Part shown: positions 28,883 to 37,956 of the stretch, one piece after another
Layout: each line of letters opens with the position of its first letter
How positions within the stretch are numbered: position 1 is the stretch's first letter
Source of the DNA: Testudinibacter aquarius
GTDB lineage: Bacteria; Pseudomonadota; Gammaproteobacteria; Enterobacterales; Pasteurellaceae
DNA length: 64,000 nt
Assembly: GCF_004342725.1 (NCBI RefSeq)
Contig: NZ_SMCP01000003.1
Span: 1 to 64,000, forward strand
Direction of reading: 5' to 3'
The notes under the pieces: model-generated
What the model saw: only the letters and a program-made list of their open reading frames with translations
Told to the model about the DNA's origin: nothing
The model's database searches: none
Translations under genes and position numbers: made by a program

Positions 28883-28915
28883 GGGTAATGGCATATTCTC
28901 GCTATGCCATTACCC
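28883..28915 (-). terminator. Intercistronic hairpin between phnD-like and phnC-like genes
   Basis: GGGTAATGGCATA (28883-28895) and TATGCCATTACCC (28903-28915) form a perfect 13-bp stem with a 7-nt loop. On the minus strand TTTTCT follows, so it is a weak terminator and a strong mRNA-end protector. It sits right after the binding-protein gene, as expected if that protein must be made in excess. Confidence 0.75.
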
Positions 28916-28924
28916 GAGCGAATA

Positions 28925-29794
28925 TTATTTAATTAACTTTAATTCTTTCGCCACTTTCTCAATGTCGTTGTAGTTGTCGTTATTGGTTGCGATAAATTTC
29001 TCCGCAGAAAGTAAATTCATCACCTCAGAACTTGCGCTATCGGCTTTTAATAATGCCGCTTTCACTTTTTGTTTGGTGCCTTCACCGAATTTTTTATCGA
29101 CTAAATTGATGGTCCAGTTGTAATCGTAGTATTCAGGCGTGGTGTAGAATAACGCCACTTTGCTGCTGTCTACTTTGCCCTCTTTCACCATTTTGTCCCA
29201 ATACTGCTTATTCACCGCACCGATTTGAACGCTGCCTGCTTCCACTAAACCATAAGTTTTATCATGTGAACCGCTGTAAGTCGGTTGGGCGTCTAAATCT
29301 TTTTCCGGATTAACTCCCGCTTCAGTTAAAAAGAAACGTGGCATTAAGTGGCCGGATGTGGAACTTTCGCTGCCGAAAGCTAAAGTGTGACCTTTCACAT
29401 CCTTGATGTCTTTCACATTTTCAAGTGCGGTTTGTTTAATAAACACCGATTGGAATTTTTCATCTTGCGGACGTTGTGCGATAGCTTCAGAACCTGCTAC
29501 TCGCGCACGAGCCTGCACGCCGGTTAAACCGCCGAACCAGACTAAATCAATTTCTCCACGACGAAACGCCGTCACCACCGCTGCATAATCCGTGACAGGG
29601 ACATACTGCACTTCAAGCCCGGTTTCTTTGCTTAAATAATCCGCAAAGCTGTCAAATGAACGGGTCATTTCAGTGGCGTTATAATCAGGAATAGCACTAA
29701 TTTTGAAGGTGGTGTTGGCAAACAACGTTGTCGGGTTAAGTAATACACTTAACGCCGTAAAACCCGTCGCAAAACTTGCAAACAGTTGTTTCAT
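28925..29794 (-). CDS. Periplasmic substrate-binding protein, PhnD / putative selenate family
   Basis: 289 aa. The signal peptide ends near residue 26 (LFA-NTTFK). The mature protein shows the PhnD-type features DYAAVVTAFRRGEIDLVWFGGLTGVQARAR and GSESSTSGHLMPRFFL, the phosphate-like oxyanion loop. From memory the pattern fits best the subfamily annotated as putative selenate ABC transporter binding proteins, close to phosphonate/phosphite binders. First gene of the four-gene operon, with phased half-sites in its promoter. Confidence 0.85.
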   Translation of the reverse strand: MKQLFASFATGFTALSVLLNPTTLFANTTFKISAIPDYNATEMTRSFDSFADYLSKETGLEVQYVPVTDYAAVVTAFRRGEIDLVWFGGLTGVQARARVAGSEAIAQRPQDEKFQSVFIKQTALENVKDIKDVKGHTLAFGSESSTSGHLMPRFFLTEAGVNPEKDLDAQPTYSGSHDKTYGLVEAGSVQIGAVNKQYWDKMVKEGKVDSSKVALFYTTPEYYDYNWTINLVDKKFGEGTKQKVKAALLKADSASSEVMNLLSAEKFIATNNDNYNDIEKVAKELKLIK

Positions 29795-29818
29795 ATTTCT
29801 CTCCAGATTTTGAAAGGT

Positions 29819-29858
29819 TGCTAAAATGGATTTAGCATTTTGAGATATTCATTTAGCA
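29819..29858 (-). promoter_or_regulatory. Candidate operator of the PhnD-like operon
   Basis: TGCTAAA-N5-TTTAGCA (29819-29837) is a perfect 7-bp inverted repeat. A further TTTAGCA lies at 29852-29858, exactly 21 bp from the first, so the half-sites face the same side of the helix. The block lies 25-65 bp upstream of the binding-protein ATG. The regulator is unknown. Confidence 0.55.
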
Positions 29859-29934
29859 AAATGAACCTTGGAAAGATACGAGGTTTAAACTAAAAAAACA
29901 AGAGCTATTTTGCCATTGCTTACAGCCCCTAAAA

Positions 29935-30756
29935 TTACTGGTAATTTTTCACTGCTCTTTGATAGAAAAACTGCTGATCTTCCCAGCGTAGCATGGTCAT
30001 ATAGTTGCCCCACACGCAGCCGGAATCCAGCGCATAAATCCCCTGTGGCATCGGCTCTCCGACCAAGCTTGCCCAATGCCCGAACAGAATCGGCTGTTGT
30101 TGATAGGTGGCGTTATCCAGTTTATACCACGGAAATAAATCCGACGGTGCGTCGGCTAACCTGGTTTTGCAGGCAAAATCCAAGCGGTGATCGGCATAGC
30201 AGAAACGCATACGGGTAAACACGTTGATAATATAGCGTAGCCGTTCAATGCCTTTGAGCTGTTTGCTCCAGCGATCCGGTTGTTCGCCATACATCTCCTT
30301 GATCAACGTGCGGTAGTCGCCCTGTTGCAGCACCGCTTCCACTTCCGCCGCACATTTTTTGGCACGGCGCAAACTCCAATCCGGGCTAATTCCTGCATGG
30401 CACATGATAAATCCATGCTTCGGATGTTGCCGCAGCAACGGTTGATGCCGCAACCAGTCAATCAGTTCTACGAAATCATCGGCGGCAAAAATCGCCTCAA
30501 CCCGATCTCTTTTCTTAATAGATTTCAAGCCAAGTGCGGTGGCAATTAAATGAAGGTCATGATTGCCCAATACCGTTTTAGCGCTGTCACCCAACGCTTT
30601 AACAAAACGCAAGCACTCCAATGATTTATCGCCGCGCGCCACCAAATCACCGACCAGCCACAGCTCGTCCTGTTGCGGATCAAACCGCACTTTGTCTAAC
30701 AGCAGTTGCAGTTCGTCAAAACACCCCTGCAAATCGCCGACGATATAAGTTGCCAT
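29935..30756 (-). CDS. apaH: Bis(5'-nucleosyl)-tetraphosphatase, symmetrical
   Basis: Hydrolyses Ap4A to two ADP and also removes Np4 caps from RNA. 273 aa, family length. The metallophosphatase motifs are [28 protein letters not shown] and the later GHWASLVG. It lies 10 bp downstream of rsmA, as in E. coli, except that apaG is missing between them. A fragment like the right end of the 40-bp repeat (ACAGCCCCTAA) follows its stop. Confidence 0.96.
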   Translation of the reverse strand: MATYIVGDLQGCFDELQLLLDKVRFDPQQDELWLVGDLVARGDKSLECLRFVKALGDSAKTVLGNHDLHLIATALGLKSIKKRDRVEAIFAADDFVELIDWLRHQPLLRQHPKHGFIMCHAGISPDWSLRRAKKCAAEVEAVLQQGDYRTLIKEMYGEQPDRWSKQLKGIERLRYIINVFTRMRFCYADHRLDFACKTRLADAPSDLFPWYKLDNATYQQQPILFGHWASLVGEPMPQGIYALDSGCVWGNYMTMLRWEDQQFFYQRAVKNYQ

Positions 30757-30766
30757 TGCCTTCCGC

Positions 30767-31612
30767 CTATTGGTTTTCGTTGCTGATTGGTGCAGATTCC
30801 ACTTGCGGTGGATTATCGGTTAGCCAATTGGCCAAATGGGCATAATCTGCAATTGACAAATTCTCGGCTCGCGCATTTTGATCCACCCCAAGTGCGGTCA
30901 ACTGCTCACTGCTGAAAAGAGTAGCAAGCGCATTGCGCAAAGTTTTACGGCGTTGATTAAAGGCTTGGCTACAGACACGGTTGAGCCAATACAGATCTTT
31001 TACCGGATGCGGTAGCGTGACGTGCGGAATCAAACGCACCACCGCCGAATCCACTTTCGGTGCCGGTTTAAAGGCGCTCGGCGGCACTTCCAACACCGGC
31101 ATCACTTGGCAAAAATACTGCGCCATGATGGTCAGCCGTCCGTAGGCTTTGCTGTTCGGACCAGCACACAGTCGCTTCACCACCTCTTTTTGCAACATAA
31201 AGTGCATATCTTGAATGCTGTCGTAGTAGTTAAATAGGTGAAACATCAGCGGGGTGGAGATATTGTAAGGTAAATTACCGAACACCCGCACTTTCTGCCC
31301 CGCTTGTTCACACAGCTGGCGGAAATCGACTTGCATCGCATCTTGTTCGATCACAGTCAGTTTTTGGTGTAAAAACGGGTGATGGCGTAAGCGTTCGGCC
31401 AGATCGCGATCCAGCTCGATTACGGTTAACTGATCCACCTGTTCAGCCACCGGTTCGGTCAAGGCGCCTAAACCGGGCCCAATTTCCACTAAGTATTGAT
31501 CGCTTTGCGGATAAATCGCTGCAACAATCCCTTGGATCACTTGTTGATCATGCAAAAAATTCTGCCCGAAGCGCTTACGGGCGGTATGGCCTAAATGTTT
31601 TTTTGAGTTCAT
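30767..31612 (-). CDS. rsmA: 16S rRNA dimethyladenosine transferase
   Basis: KsgA dimethylates A1518 and A1519 of 16S rRNA late in 30S assembly. 281 aa. The SAM site [13 protein letters not shown] and the catalytic motif NLPYNIST are present, and the N-terminus [12 protein letters not shown] is diagnostic. Between surA and apaH on the same strand; pdxA, found here in E. coli, is absent. Confidence 0.97.
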   Translation of the reverse strand: MNSKKHLGHTARKRFGQNFLHDQQVIQGIVAAIYPQSDQYLVEIGPGLGALTEPVAEQVDQLTVIELDRDLAERLRHHPFLHQKLTVIEQDAMQVDFRQLCEQAGQKVRVFGNLPYNISTPLMFHLFNYYDSIQDMHFMLQKEVVKRLCAGPNSKAYGRLTIMAQYFCQVMPVLEVPPSAFKPAPKVDSAVVRLIPHVTLPHPVKDLYWLNRVCSQAFNQRRKTLRNALATLFSSEQLTALGVDQNARAENLSIADYAHLANWLTDNPPQVESAPISNENQ

Positions 31613-31661
31613 AAATCGTTTGTCTGTTGAATAAGAAAATTATGATTAAGTATAAAACAAA

Positions 31662-31682
31662 AATCCCGCTAAGTGCGGGATT
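31662..31682. terminator. Terminator after surA
   Basis: AATCCCGC (31662-31669) and GCGGGATT (31675-31682) form an 8-bp stem with a 5-nt loop. T runs lie on both sides (TTTTTG on minus, TTTTCTC on plus). It lies just beyond the surA stop and upstream of rsmA, so rsmA-apaH may have their own promoter. Confidence 0.75.
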
Positions 31683-31718
31683 TTCTCTTGATTTCTTTTG
31701 CCCTAAAGTGCGGTCAGC

Positions 31719-32672
31719 TTAATTCAATATCTTAATCTGGGCACGTTTGCGCAGCCCGCTGACCCAGTTTTTGGATTCTGCTTGAGCCTGCTTGTTGACA
31801 ATCTGTTCATAGGCTTTTTGGCGATAGAAATCATCGGTTTTATCACCTTTGCGAGTATCTGTGACTTGTAAAATATGCCAGCCAAATTCCGTTTTAAACG
31901 GTTGCGTGATCGTACCAATTTTGCTGGTTCTCACCATTTTGGCAAATTCCGGTACATAATTTTCCGGGAAAGCAAAACCCAAATCGCCGCCTTTGTCACC
32001 GGAGAGATAGTCTTTGGAATTGGCTTTTGCTGCTGCTTCAAAGCTGGTTTTCTTCGCCAAAATATCGGCACGAATTTTGCTTAATTCCGCTTTCGCTTTG
32101 GCATCAGTCAGAATCGGATTGGTTTTTAACAAAATGTGACGCACCCGATATTCCGGCGCGGTATGTTTTTTCACAGCGCCACGCTTTTCCGCCTGTTTTT
32201 GCAAATCACTACCCAACGCTTCTACTTGCTCACGAGTGACATCAATGCTTTTACCGATATTTTGCTGACGAACTTCGTTCATCAACAATTGGTGCGCAAT
32301 TTGATTACGGTATTCATGATAATTCACGCCCTGATAATCCAGTACGTCGAGCAGTTGCCCCCAAGTCAGGCCATTGCTGTCGGCAACACTTTGAAAGACT
32401 TTATCGACCTGTGCACTGCTGATTCGAACGCCGGATTCCTGAATAGCCTGCTGCACCAGAATATCATCGATAATCCCGTCCAAGGCTTTTTGACGATTCG
32501 CGGCATTATCGGCTTTTCTACCCAACTCTTTTTTAACCTGACTAGCCAGAATTGGGTAACCATTCACCGTAGCAACGACTTTTTCCGCCGCACTAGCCTG
32601 CAGGGGCATCAATATCGTGAACAATAATGCCAAACTAGAAATAAATTTACGATTAATACAAGTTAGTTTCAT
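31719..32672 (-). CDS. surA: Periplasmic chaperone / peptidyl-prolyl isomerase SurA (single PPIase domain)
   Basis: Escorts outer-membrane proteins, including LptD, through the periplasm. 317 aa. The signal peptide ends near residue 28 (LQASA-AEK). The SurA N-terminal domain spans about 29-155, with one parvulin domain at about 165-275 (RVRHILLKT, GGDLGFAFPENYVPEF, FGWHILQV), then a short C-terminal helix. E. coli SurA (428 aa) has two parvulin repeats; here one is absent, as also known for Haemophilus. Confidence 0.92.
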   Translation of the reverse strand: MKLTCINRKFISSLALLFTILMPLQASAAEKVVATVNGYPILASQVKKELGRKADNAANRQKALDGIIDDILVQQAIQESGVRISSAQVDKVFQSVADSNGLTWGQLLDVLDYQGVNYHEYRNQIAHQLLMNEVRQQNIGKSIDVTREQVEALGSDLQKQAEKRGAVKKHTAPEYRVRHILLKTNPILTDAKAKAELSKIRADILAKKTSFEAAAKANSKDYLSGDKGGDLGFAFPENYVPEFAKMVRTSKIGTITQPFKTEFGWHILQVTDTRKGDKTDDFYRQKAYEQIVNKQAQAESKNWVSGLRKRAQIKILN

Positions 32673-32821
32673 TGATACTTCCGTTTGTTTTAATTAAAAC
32701 CTAAAAGCAAGATATATGCTTAGAGTTTAGTTTTGCAAAAAAATTCCAATTTCCTCAGATAATCCGCCACAATCGCTCAATTCTTCAGCAAATACCGAAA
32801 AACTGCTGCAACTTTGCACAA

Positions 32822-33460
32822 TTAATCTGCCGCATAGCCATTTGTTGCTAACTGTTGCCCATCAAGATAGGCTTTTTCATCACGTAATTGCAGCCGTCCT
32901 TGCGCAAACCATGCGACCACTAACGGATAAATCCGCACTTCCTGCGCTTTCACCCGTTCAATAACCTCATCGAGGCTGTCATCGGCAAAAACCGGCACTT
33001 TCGCTTGCAATACGATTGCACCGGCATCCACCTCTTCATTGACAAAATGCACCGTGGTGCCGTGTTCGCCATCCCCTGCATCAATAGCGCGCTGGTAGGT
33101 GTTCAATCCCGGATATTTTGGCAACAGCGATGGGTGAATATTCAAAATTTTGCCGTTGAAACGCTGAATAAAAAGCGGTGTCAAAATTTTCATATAACCC
33201 GCCAGCACCACCAAATCGACCTGTTGCTGCTGCAAATAATCGGCAACCGCCATGTCCATACTTTGATTATCGGTATAGGTTTTGCGTAAAAAAGTGCGGT
33301 GTTCGATGCCGGCCTGCTGCGCCCGCTGTAAACCGTATGCTTGTGCGTTATTGCTGACTACGCTAACGATGTTACCCTTAATTCTGCCGCTAGCACAAGC
33401 ATCGATCAATGCCTGTAAATTACTGCCTTCACCGGAAATCAAAACTGCAATTCTGATCAT
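32822..33460 (-). CDS. purN: Phosphoribosylglycinamide formyltransferase
   Basis: Third step of de novo purine synthesis: formyl transfer from 10-formyl-THF to GAR. 212 aa from ATG 33460, matching H. influenzae and E. coli; a start five codons earlier (33475) would overlap the purM stop as ATGA and cannot be excluded. Motifs: VLISGEGSNLQALIDA at the N-terminus, NIHPSLLPKYPGLNTYQRAIDAGDGEHGTTVHFV with catalytic N, H and D. Confidence 0.96.
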   Translation of the reverse strand: MIRIAVLISGEGSNLQALIDACASGRIKGNIVSVVSNNAQAYGLQRAQQAGIEHRTFLRKTYTDNQSMDMAVADYLQQQQVDLVVLAGYMKILTPLFIQRFNGKILNIHPSLLPKYPGLNTYQRAIDAGDGEHGTTVHFVNEEVDAGAIVLQAKVPVFADDSLDEVIERVKAQEVRIYPLVVAWFAQGRLQLRDEKAYLDGQQLATNGYAAD

Positions 33461-33471
33461 GTCGCCCTGCC

Positions 33472-34515
33472 TCATGCCGACATCACCACTTGTGCCGTTT
33501 CATCACCGACTAATGCTTCGATTTGACCGATCACCCAGACTTTTTCTCCAGCTTGCCGCAACAACGCAAGTGCGGTTTCCACATCTTTTTGTGGCAGCGC
33601 AATTACCATGCCCACCCCACAGTTAAACGTACGGTACATTTCATGCCGCTCGATATTGCCTTGCTGTTGCAACCAGTTAAATACGGCTGGCCACTGCCAG
33701 CTACTTTCTTGAATGTTGGCTTTGACGTGTGCCGGTAACACACGCGGAATATTTTCCCAGAAGCCACCGCCGGTTAAATGAGAAATAGCATGCACGTCAA
33801 CGTGCTTAATCAGTTGTAAGACCGATTTGACATAAATCTTCGTCGGCGCCAACAGGTGTTCCGCCAACGGTTTGCCATCAAGTAATTCAGTCGCAGCGTC
33901 AGCGCCACTGACTTCTAACACTTTGCGAATCAGGGAATAACCATTAGAGTGCGGTCCGCTTGATGCTAAAGCAATCAAGCTATCACCGACTTTCACCTTA
34001 CTGGCGTCAATAATTTCTTCTTTTTCCACCACACCAACACAGAATCCTGCCAAGTCGTAATCGCCTTGATGATACATGCCCGGCATTTCCGCCGTTTCAC
34101 CACCGACCAACGCACAACCGGACTGTTCACAGCCGTCGGCAATGCCTTTAATCACATCCGCCGCTACATCAACATCCAGCTTGCCGGTCGCATAATAATC
34201 AAGAAAGAACAGCGGTTCTGCGCCCTGCACCACTAAATCGTTGACGCACATCGCCACCAAATCGATGCCAATGGTATCGTGTTTATGCAGATCAATCGCC
34301 AAACGCAATTTGGTACCGACCCCGTCGGTGCCGGAAACCAAAATCGGTTCTTTATATTTGCTCGGAATCGCACACAATGCACCAAAACCACCAAGCCCCC
34401 CCATCACTTCCGGACGACGAGTACGCTTTACATCCTCTTTGATTCTGCCAACCAAGTCATTGCCCGCATTAATATCCACACCGGCATCTTTATAACTTAA
34501 TGAGTTTTTTTTCAC
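33472..34515 (-). CDS. purM: Phosphoribosylformylglycinamidine cyclo-ligase (AIR synthetase)
   Basis: Fifth step of purine synthesis, closing the imidazole ring of AIR with ATP. 347 aa from a GTG (34513-34515) with AGGA upstream; the E. coli gene also starts with GTG. A longer frame to 34596 adds 27 residues not found in the family. Landmarks: [46 protein letters not shown] and [16 protein letters not shown]. It is followed by purN. Confidence 0.97.
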   Translation of the reverse strand: MKKNSLSYKDAGVDINAGNDLVGRIKEDVKRTRRPEVMGGLGGFGALCAIPSKYKEPILVSGTDGVGTKLRLAIDLHKHDTIGIDLVAMCVNDLVVQGAEPLFFLDYYATGKLDVDVAADVIKGIADGCEQSGCALVGGETAEMPGMYHQGDYDLAGFCVGVVEKEEIIDASKVKVGDSLIALASSGPHSNGYSLIRKVLEVSGADAATELLDGKPLAEHLLAPTKIYVKSVLQLIKHVDVHAISHLTGGGFWENIPRVLPAHVKANIQESSWQWPAVFNWLQQQGNIERHEMYRTFNCGVGMVIALPQKDVETALALLRQAGEKVWVIGQIEALVGDETAQVVMSA

Positions 34516-34732
34516 GATACATTCCTGTTTAAATTGATCACAAAAGGCATATTCAGCAGCGTTCGGTAGTCGCATTTCACGCTTGTAAACGGTCATAATT
34601 GTAGCATGCCTGCCTATTTTTTGGCGATAGCTAATTTAGCGCTGATTGATGTTTGCTCTCAACACATAAAAAACTGTTAATTCGGCGCTCTATCTATTAA
34701 AATTTATCGGATCTAACTTCAAGGAGCCCAAA

Positions 34733-35359
34733 ATGAAACTTGTCCAAGTGAAACATCCTCTTATTAAACATAAATTAGGCCTGATGCGTGCCGCAGAAAT
34801 CAACACCAAAGATTTTCGTGAATTGGCAACCGAAGTCGGCAGTCTATTAACCTATGAAGCCACAGCAGATTTAGAAACCGAAAATGTGATTATCGACGGT
34901 TGGAACGGCCCGGTGGAAGTAGAGCGTATCAAAGGTAAAAAAGTGACCGTAGTGCCTATTTTACGCGCCGGATTAGGCATGATGGACGGTGTGTTGGAGC
35001 ATATTCCAAGTGCGAGAATCAGTGTGGTTGGGATGTATCGTAACGAAGAGACATTGGAACCGGTGCCGTATTTTCAAAAACTGGCAGGTGATCTGGAAGA
35101 GCGGTTGGCAATTGTGGTCGATCCGATGTTGGCAACAGGCGGTTCCATGGTCGCGACAATTGACTTGTTGAAACAAAAAGGCTGCCAGCAGATTAAGGTA
35201 TTAGTGCTGGTCGCTGCGCCGGAAGGGATTGCCGCCTTGGAGAAAGCCCACCCTGATGTCGAACTTTATACTGCTTCAGTGGACGATCATTTAAATGAAC
35301 AAGGTTATATTATTCCGGGATTAGGTGATGCGGGAGATAAAATTTTCGGCACAAAATAA
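34733..35359 (+). CDS. upp: Uracil phosphoribosyltransferase
   Basis: Salvage of uracil to UMP with PRPP. 208 aa. The PRPP-binding region [19 protein letters not shown] lies near residues 130-148; [17 protein letters not shown] and the C-terminal [18 protein letters not shown] are diagnostic. AAGGAG precedes the ATG. It is divergent from purM and runs into uraA, the permease for its substrate. Confidence 0.97.
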   Translation: MKLVQVKHPLIKHKLGLMRAAEINTKDFRELATEVGSLLTYEATADLETENVIIDGWNGPVEVERIKGKKVTVVPILRAGLGMMDGVLEHIPSARISVVGMYRNEETLEPVPYFQKLAGDLEERLAIVVDPMLATGGSMVATIDLLKQKGCQQIKVLVLVAAPEGIAALEKAHPDVELYTASVDDHLNEQGYIIPGLGDAGDKIFGTK

Positions 35360-35405
35360 TCGTCTGAACCGCACTTTATGATGACTTTAGCACGAGGAAC
35401 CCATC

Positions 35406-36668
35406 ATGCAAAATACCCTTCCGCATGGCGATGAAATGCCGGCTCAGAGCCTGCCAAAACAAGCATTTGTCGGGCTGCAAATGTTATTTGTCGCCTTCGG
35501 CGCCTTAGTTTTAGTACCGTTAATTGTGGGATTAGACAGCAATACCGCACTTTTAACCGCTGGCATCGGCACGTTGCTGTTCCAACTCTGCACACGACGC
35601 CAAGTGCCTATTTTCCTCGCTTCTTCTTTTGCTTTTATTGCGCCGATGCAATACGGCATCGCTACTTGGGGGCTTTCAGTCACCATGGGCGGCTTGATGT
35701 TCGCCGGTCTGGTGTATATTGCACTGAGCGGCTTAGTCAAACTCAAAGGTGCCGGAATTTTACAACGGGTCTTTCCACCCGTGGTTGTTGGTCCAATTAT
35801 CATTATTATCGGCATGGGATTAGCGCCACTGGCGGTGAATATGGCGATTGGCAAAGGCGGTGACGGTTCACAGCTTTATTCATATCAACAAGCAATCCTG
35901 GTATCAATGGTAACTTTGATCACTACGTTGGTGGTGGCGGTGTTCGCCAAAGGGTTGATGAAATTGATTCCGATTATGCTGGGCATTACCGTCGGTTATA
36001 TCTTGGCACTGTGTTTAGGTTTGGTTGATTTCACCCCAATTCAGCATGCCGCTTGGTTTAGTGTGCCGACCTTCACCACACCGGAATTCAAGCTTGAAGC
36101 CATTTTATATTTGTTGCCTATCGCTATCGCTCCGGCCATTGAACATGTCGGCGGAATTATGGCGATCAGCTCGGTCACAGGCAAAGACTTTCTGAAACAA
36201 CCGGGGCTGCACCGCACTTTGCTTGGTGACGGGATTGCAACCTCTGCGGCGTCTTTCTTGGGGGGACCACCCAACACCACTTATGCTGAAGTGACTGGTG
36301 CAGTGATGCTGACCCGTAATTTCAACCCAAAAATCATGACTTGGGCGGCATGTTGGGCAATCGCAATTTCATTTTGTGGCAAAGTCGGCGCCTTTTTGGC
36401 AACGATCCCGACTGTTGTGATGGGCGGAATTATGATGTTAGTCTTCGGTTCAATTGCAGTGGTCGGCATGAGTACCCTGATTAAAGCACAAGTCAATGTG
36501 TCTGAACCCAGAAATCTGTGCATCATCTCGGTGGTGCTGACCTTCGGCATCGGCGGCATGATGTTGAATGTTGGGGAAGTTTCTTTAAAAGGTATCAGTT
36601 TGTGTGCTATCGTGGCAGTTATTATGAATTTGGTGTTGCCAAAAACCAAAGAAGACACCATCAACTAA
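35406..36668 (+). CDS. uraA: Uracil permease (NCS2 family)
   Basis: Proton-coupled uracil importer, 420 aa, about 14 TM segments. The NCS2 landmarks are present: AIEHVGGIMAISSVTG with the conserved Glu, and GGPPNTTYAEVTGAVMLTR with the substrate-binding Glu. GAGGAA lies 8 bp before the ATG. It lies 46 bp after upp, forming an uptake-plus-salvage pair. An uptake sequence lies in the gap. Confidence 0.95.
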   Translation: MQNTLPHGDEMPAQSLPKQAFVGLQMLFVAFGALVLVPLIVGLDSNTALLTAGIGTLLFQLCTRRQVPIFLASSFAFIAPMQYGIATWGLSVTMGGLMFAGLVYIALSGLVKLKGAGILQRVFPPVVVGPIIIIIGMGLAPLAVNMAIGKGGDGSQLYSYQQAILVSMVTLITTLVVAVFAKGLMKLIPIMLGITVGYILALCLGLVDFTPIQHAAWFSVPTFTTPEFKLEAILYLLPIAIAPAIEHVGGIMAISSVTGKDFLKQPGLHRTLLGDGIATSAASFLGGPPNTTYAEVTGAVMLTRNFNPKIMTWAACWAIAISFCGKVGAFLATIPTVVMGGIMMLVFGSIAVVGMSTLIKAQVNVSEPRNLCIISVVLTFGIGGMMLNVGEVSLKGISLCAIVAVIMNLVLPKTKEDTIN

Positions 36669-36733
36669 AATGACATCAATGGCGGCGTAACCTGTTTGCG
36701 CCGCTTGCCATAGCGATAAGATGACGGACAGCA

Positions 36734-37453
36734 ATGACAGCAGGTAATGTTTTGACTTCAGCAATCCAACTGACCTTACCCATTCAACAAGCAGACGATT
36801 TGACGCTGCAAAATTTCTATGGCGCCAATAATCCGCTGCTGTTGGACTCGCTGTCTCATGCGCTGCAACAACGTCAACAACAATTTTTTTACCTCTACGG
36901 CGAATCCGGTTGCGGCAAAAGCCATCTGCTAAAAGCCTGTTGTCATTTGCTGTTTGATCACGGCGGTCATGCCAGTTTTATCCCGCTGGAACAAACGAGC
37001 CTCTTTTCTCCGGACGTTCTAGACAATCTGGAAACCCAAGATCTGGTCTGCATCGACGATCTGCAAGCCATCTGCGGGCAACTCAAATGGGAAACCGCAC
37101 TTTTTGATTTGTATAATCGAATTAAAGAACAGGGTAAAACGATTCTAATCTTAAGTGCTAACCAATCGCCGCGCCATCTGCCGATACAACTCAATGATCT
37201 GCGTTCCCGCTTGAGTTGGGGTGAAATCCATAAACTGCAACCACTGAACGAGCAGCAAAAATTAACAGCCCTGCAACAACGTGCTTATCAACGCGGTTTG
37301 GAACTGCCGGACGAAGTCGGGTTGTTTTTGTTAAAACGCCTTGAACGCGACAGTAAGAGCCTGTTCGATACACTGCAAAAACTCGATCAAGCCTCATTGC
37401 AAGCGCAACGCAAACTCACCATTCCTTTTGTGAAGCACTGTCTACAGTTATAA
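36734..37453 (+). CDS. hda: Hda, regulator of DnaA inactivation
   Basis: AAA+ protein that, bound to the beta clamp, stimulates ATP hydrolysis by DnaA and prevents over-initiation (RIDA). 239 aa. The clamp-binding motif QLTLPI lies near residues 12-17; Walker A GESGCGKSH, Walker B LVCIDDL, sensor/arginine-finger region LNDLRSRLSWG and the C-terminal ending KLTIPFVK. The upp-uraA-hda order is conserved with E. coli and H. influenzae. The 3' end overlaps the convergent arsC-like gene by 6 bp. Confidence 0.94.
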   Translation: MTAGNVLTSAIQLTLPIQQADDLTLQNFYGANNPLLLDSLSHALQQRQQQFFYLYGESGCGKSHLLKACCHLLFDHGGHASFIPLEQTSLFSPDVLDNLETQDLVCIDDLQAICGQLKWETALFDLYNRIKEQGKTILILSANQSPRHLPIQLNDLRSRLSWGEIHKLQPLNEQQKLTALQQRAYQRGLELPDEVGLFLLKRLERDSKSLFDTLQKLDQASLQAQRKLTIPFVKHCLQL

Positions 37454-37804
37454 AATCGCTAAAATCTGTTCTAACGGTCGTGCAATTCTAGCTTGATCGC
37501 CGTTTATCACAATCGGGCGCTCCAGCAACGCCGGATTCTCAACTATGGCTTGCAACAACTCTGTTTGACTCAACTCGGTATTTGCCAAGCCCAATGTGCG
37601 GTACAGCTCATCATTAACCCGCATCATTTCACGCACGTCCGCTACACCGAGCTGCTGTGCCAACTGTTGTAATTCCGCCAAGGAATATGCTTTTTGTAAA
37701 TACAGTTCAATCTCGATTTCCTGCCCTTGATTCTCTAAAAATGCCAATGTCTCACGACTTTTGGAACAACGTGGATTGTGTAAAATCTTAATGCTCATGC
37801 TCAC
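37448..37804 (-). CDS. ArsC-family reductase (YfgD-like)
   Basis: 118 aa thioredoxin-fold protein of the ArsC family. The catalytic cysteine lies in NPRCSKSRETL (about residue 13), and RPIVINGDQARIARP near residue 100 is the substrate-side arginine region. The same gene follows hda in E. coli (yfgD). Arsenate reduction is possible, but the physiological substrate of YfgD-type members is not known. GAGGTGAGC precedes the start; a second ATG two codons on is possible. Confidence 0.9.
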   Translation of the reverse strand: MSMSIKILHNPRCSKSRETLAFLENQGQEIEIELYLQKAYSLAELQQLAQQLGVADVREMMRVNDELYRTLGLANTELSQTELLQAIVENPALLERPIVINGDQARIARPLEQILAIL

Positions 37805-37956
37805 CTCGCAAATGTAATAAATTGTTGATCCAAACTAGTTTTAATCTTTCATAAAGTCAATAACTTGTTATAATCAAAAAATCGCATTTAATTGAACAAT
37901 ATAGTCAACCGATTAGCCCTAACGATAAAAAATCAAATCAAACAGGAAAGCAATTT

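Noticed and set aside
29403-29588. Small frames opposite the PhnD-like and other genes as overlapping genes
   Set aside because: They follow the codon shadow of strong genes and have no ribosome sites or recognisable domains.
36259-36266. Short G tract in uraA as a phase-variation switch
   Set aside because: Only six G in a housekeeping permease, below the length normally linked to slippage switching.
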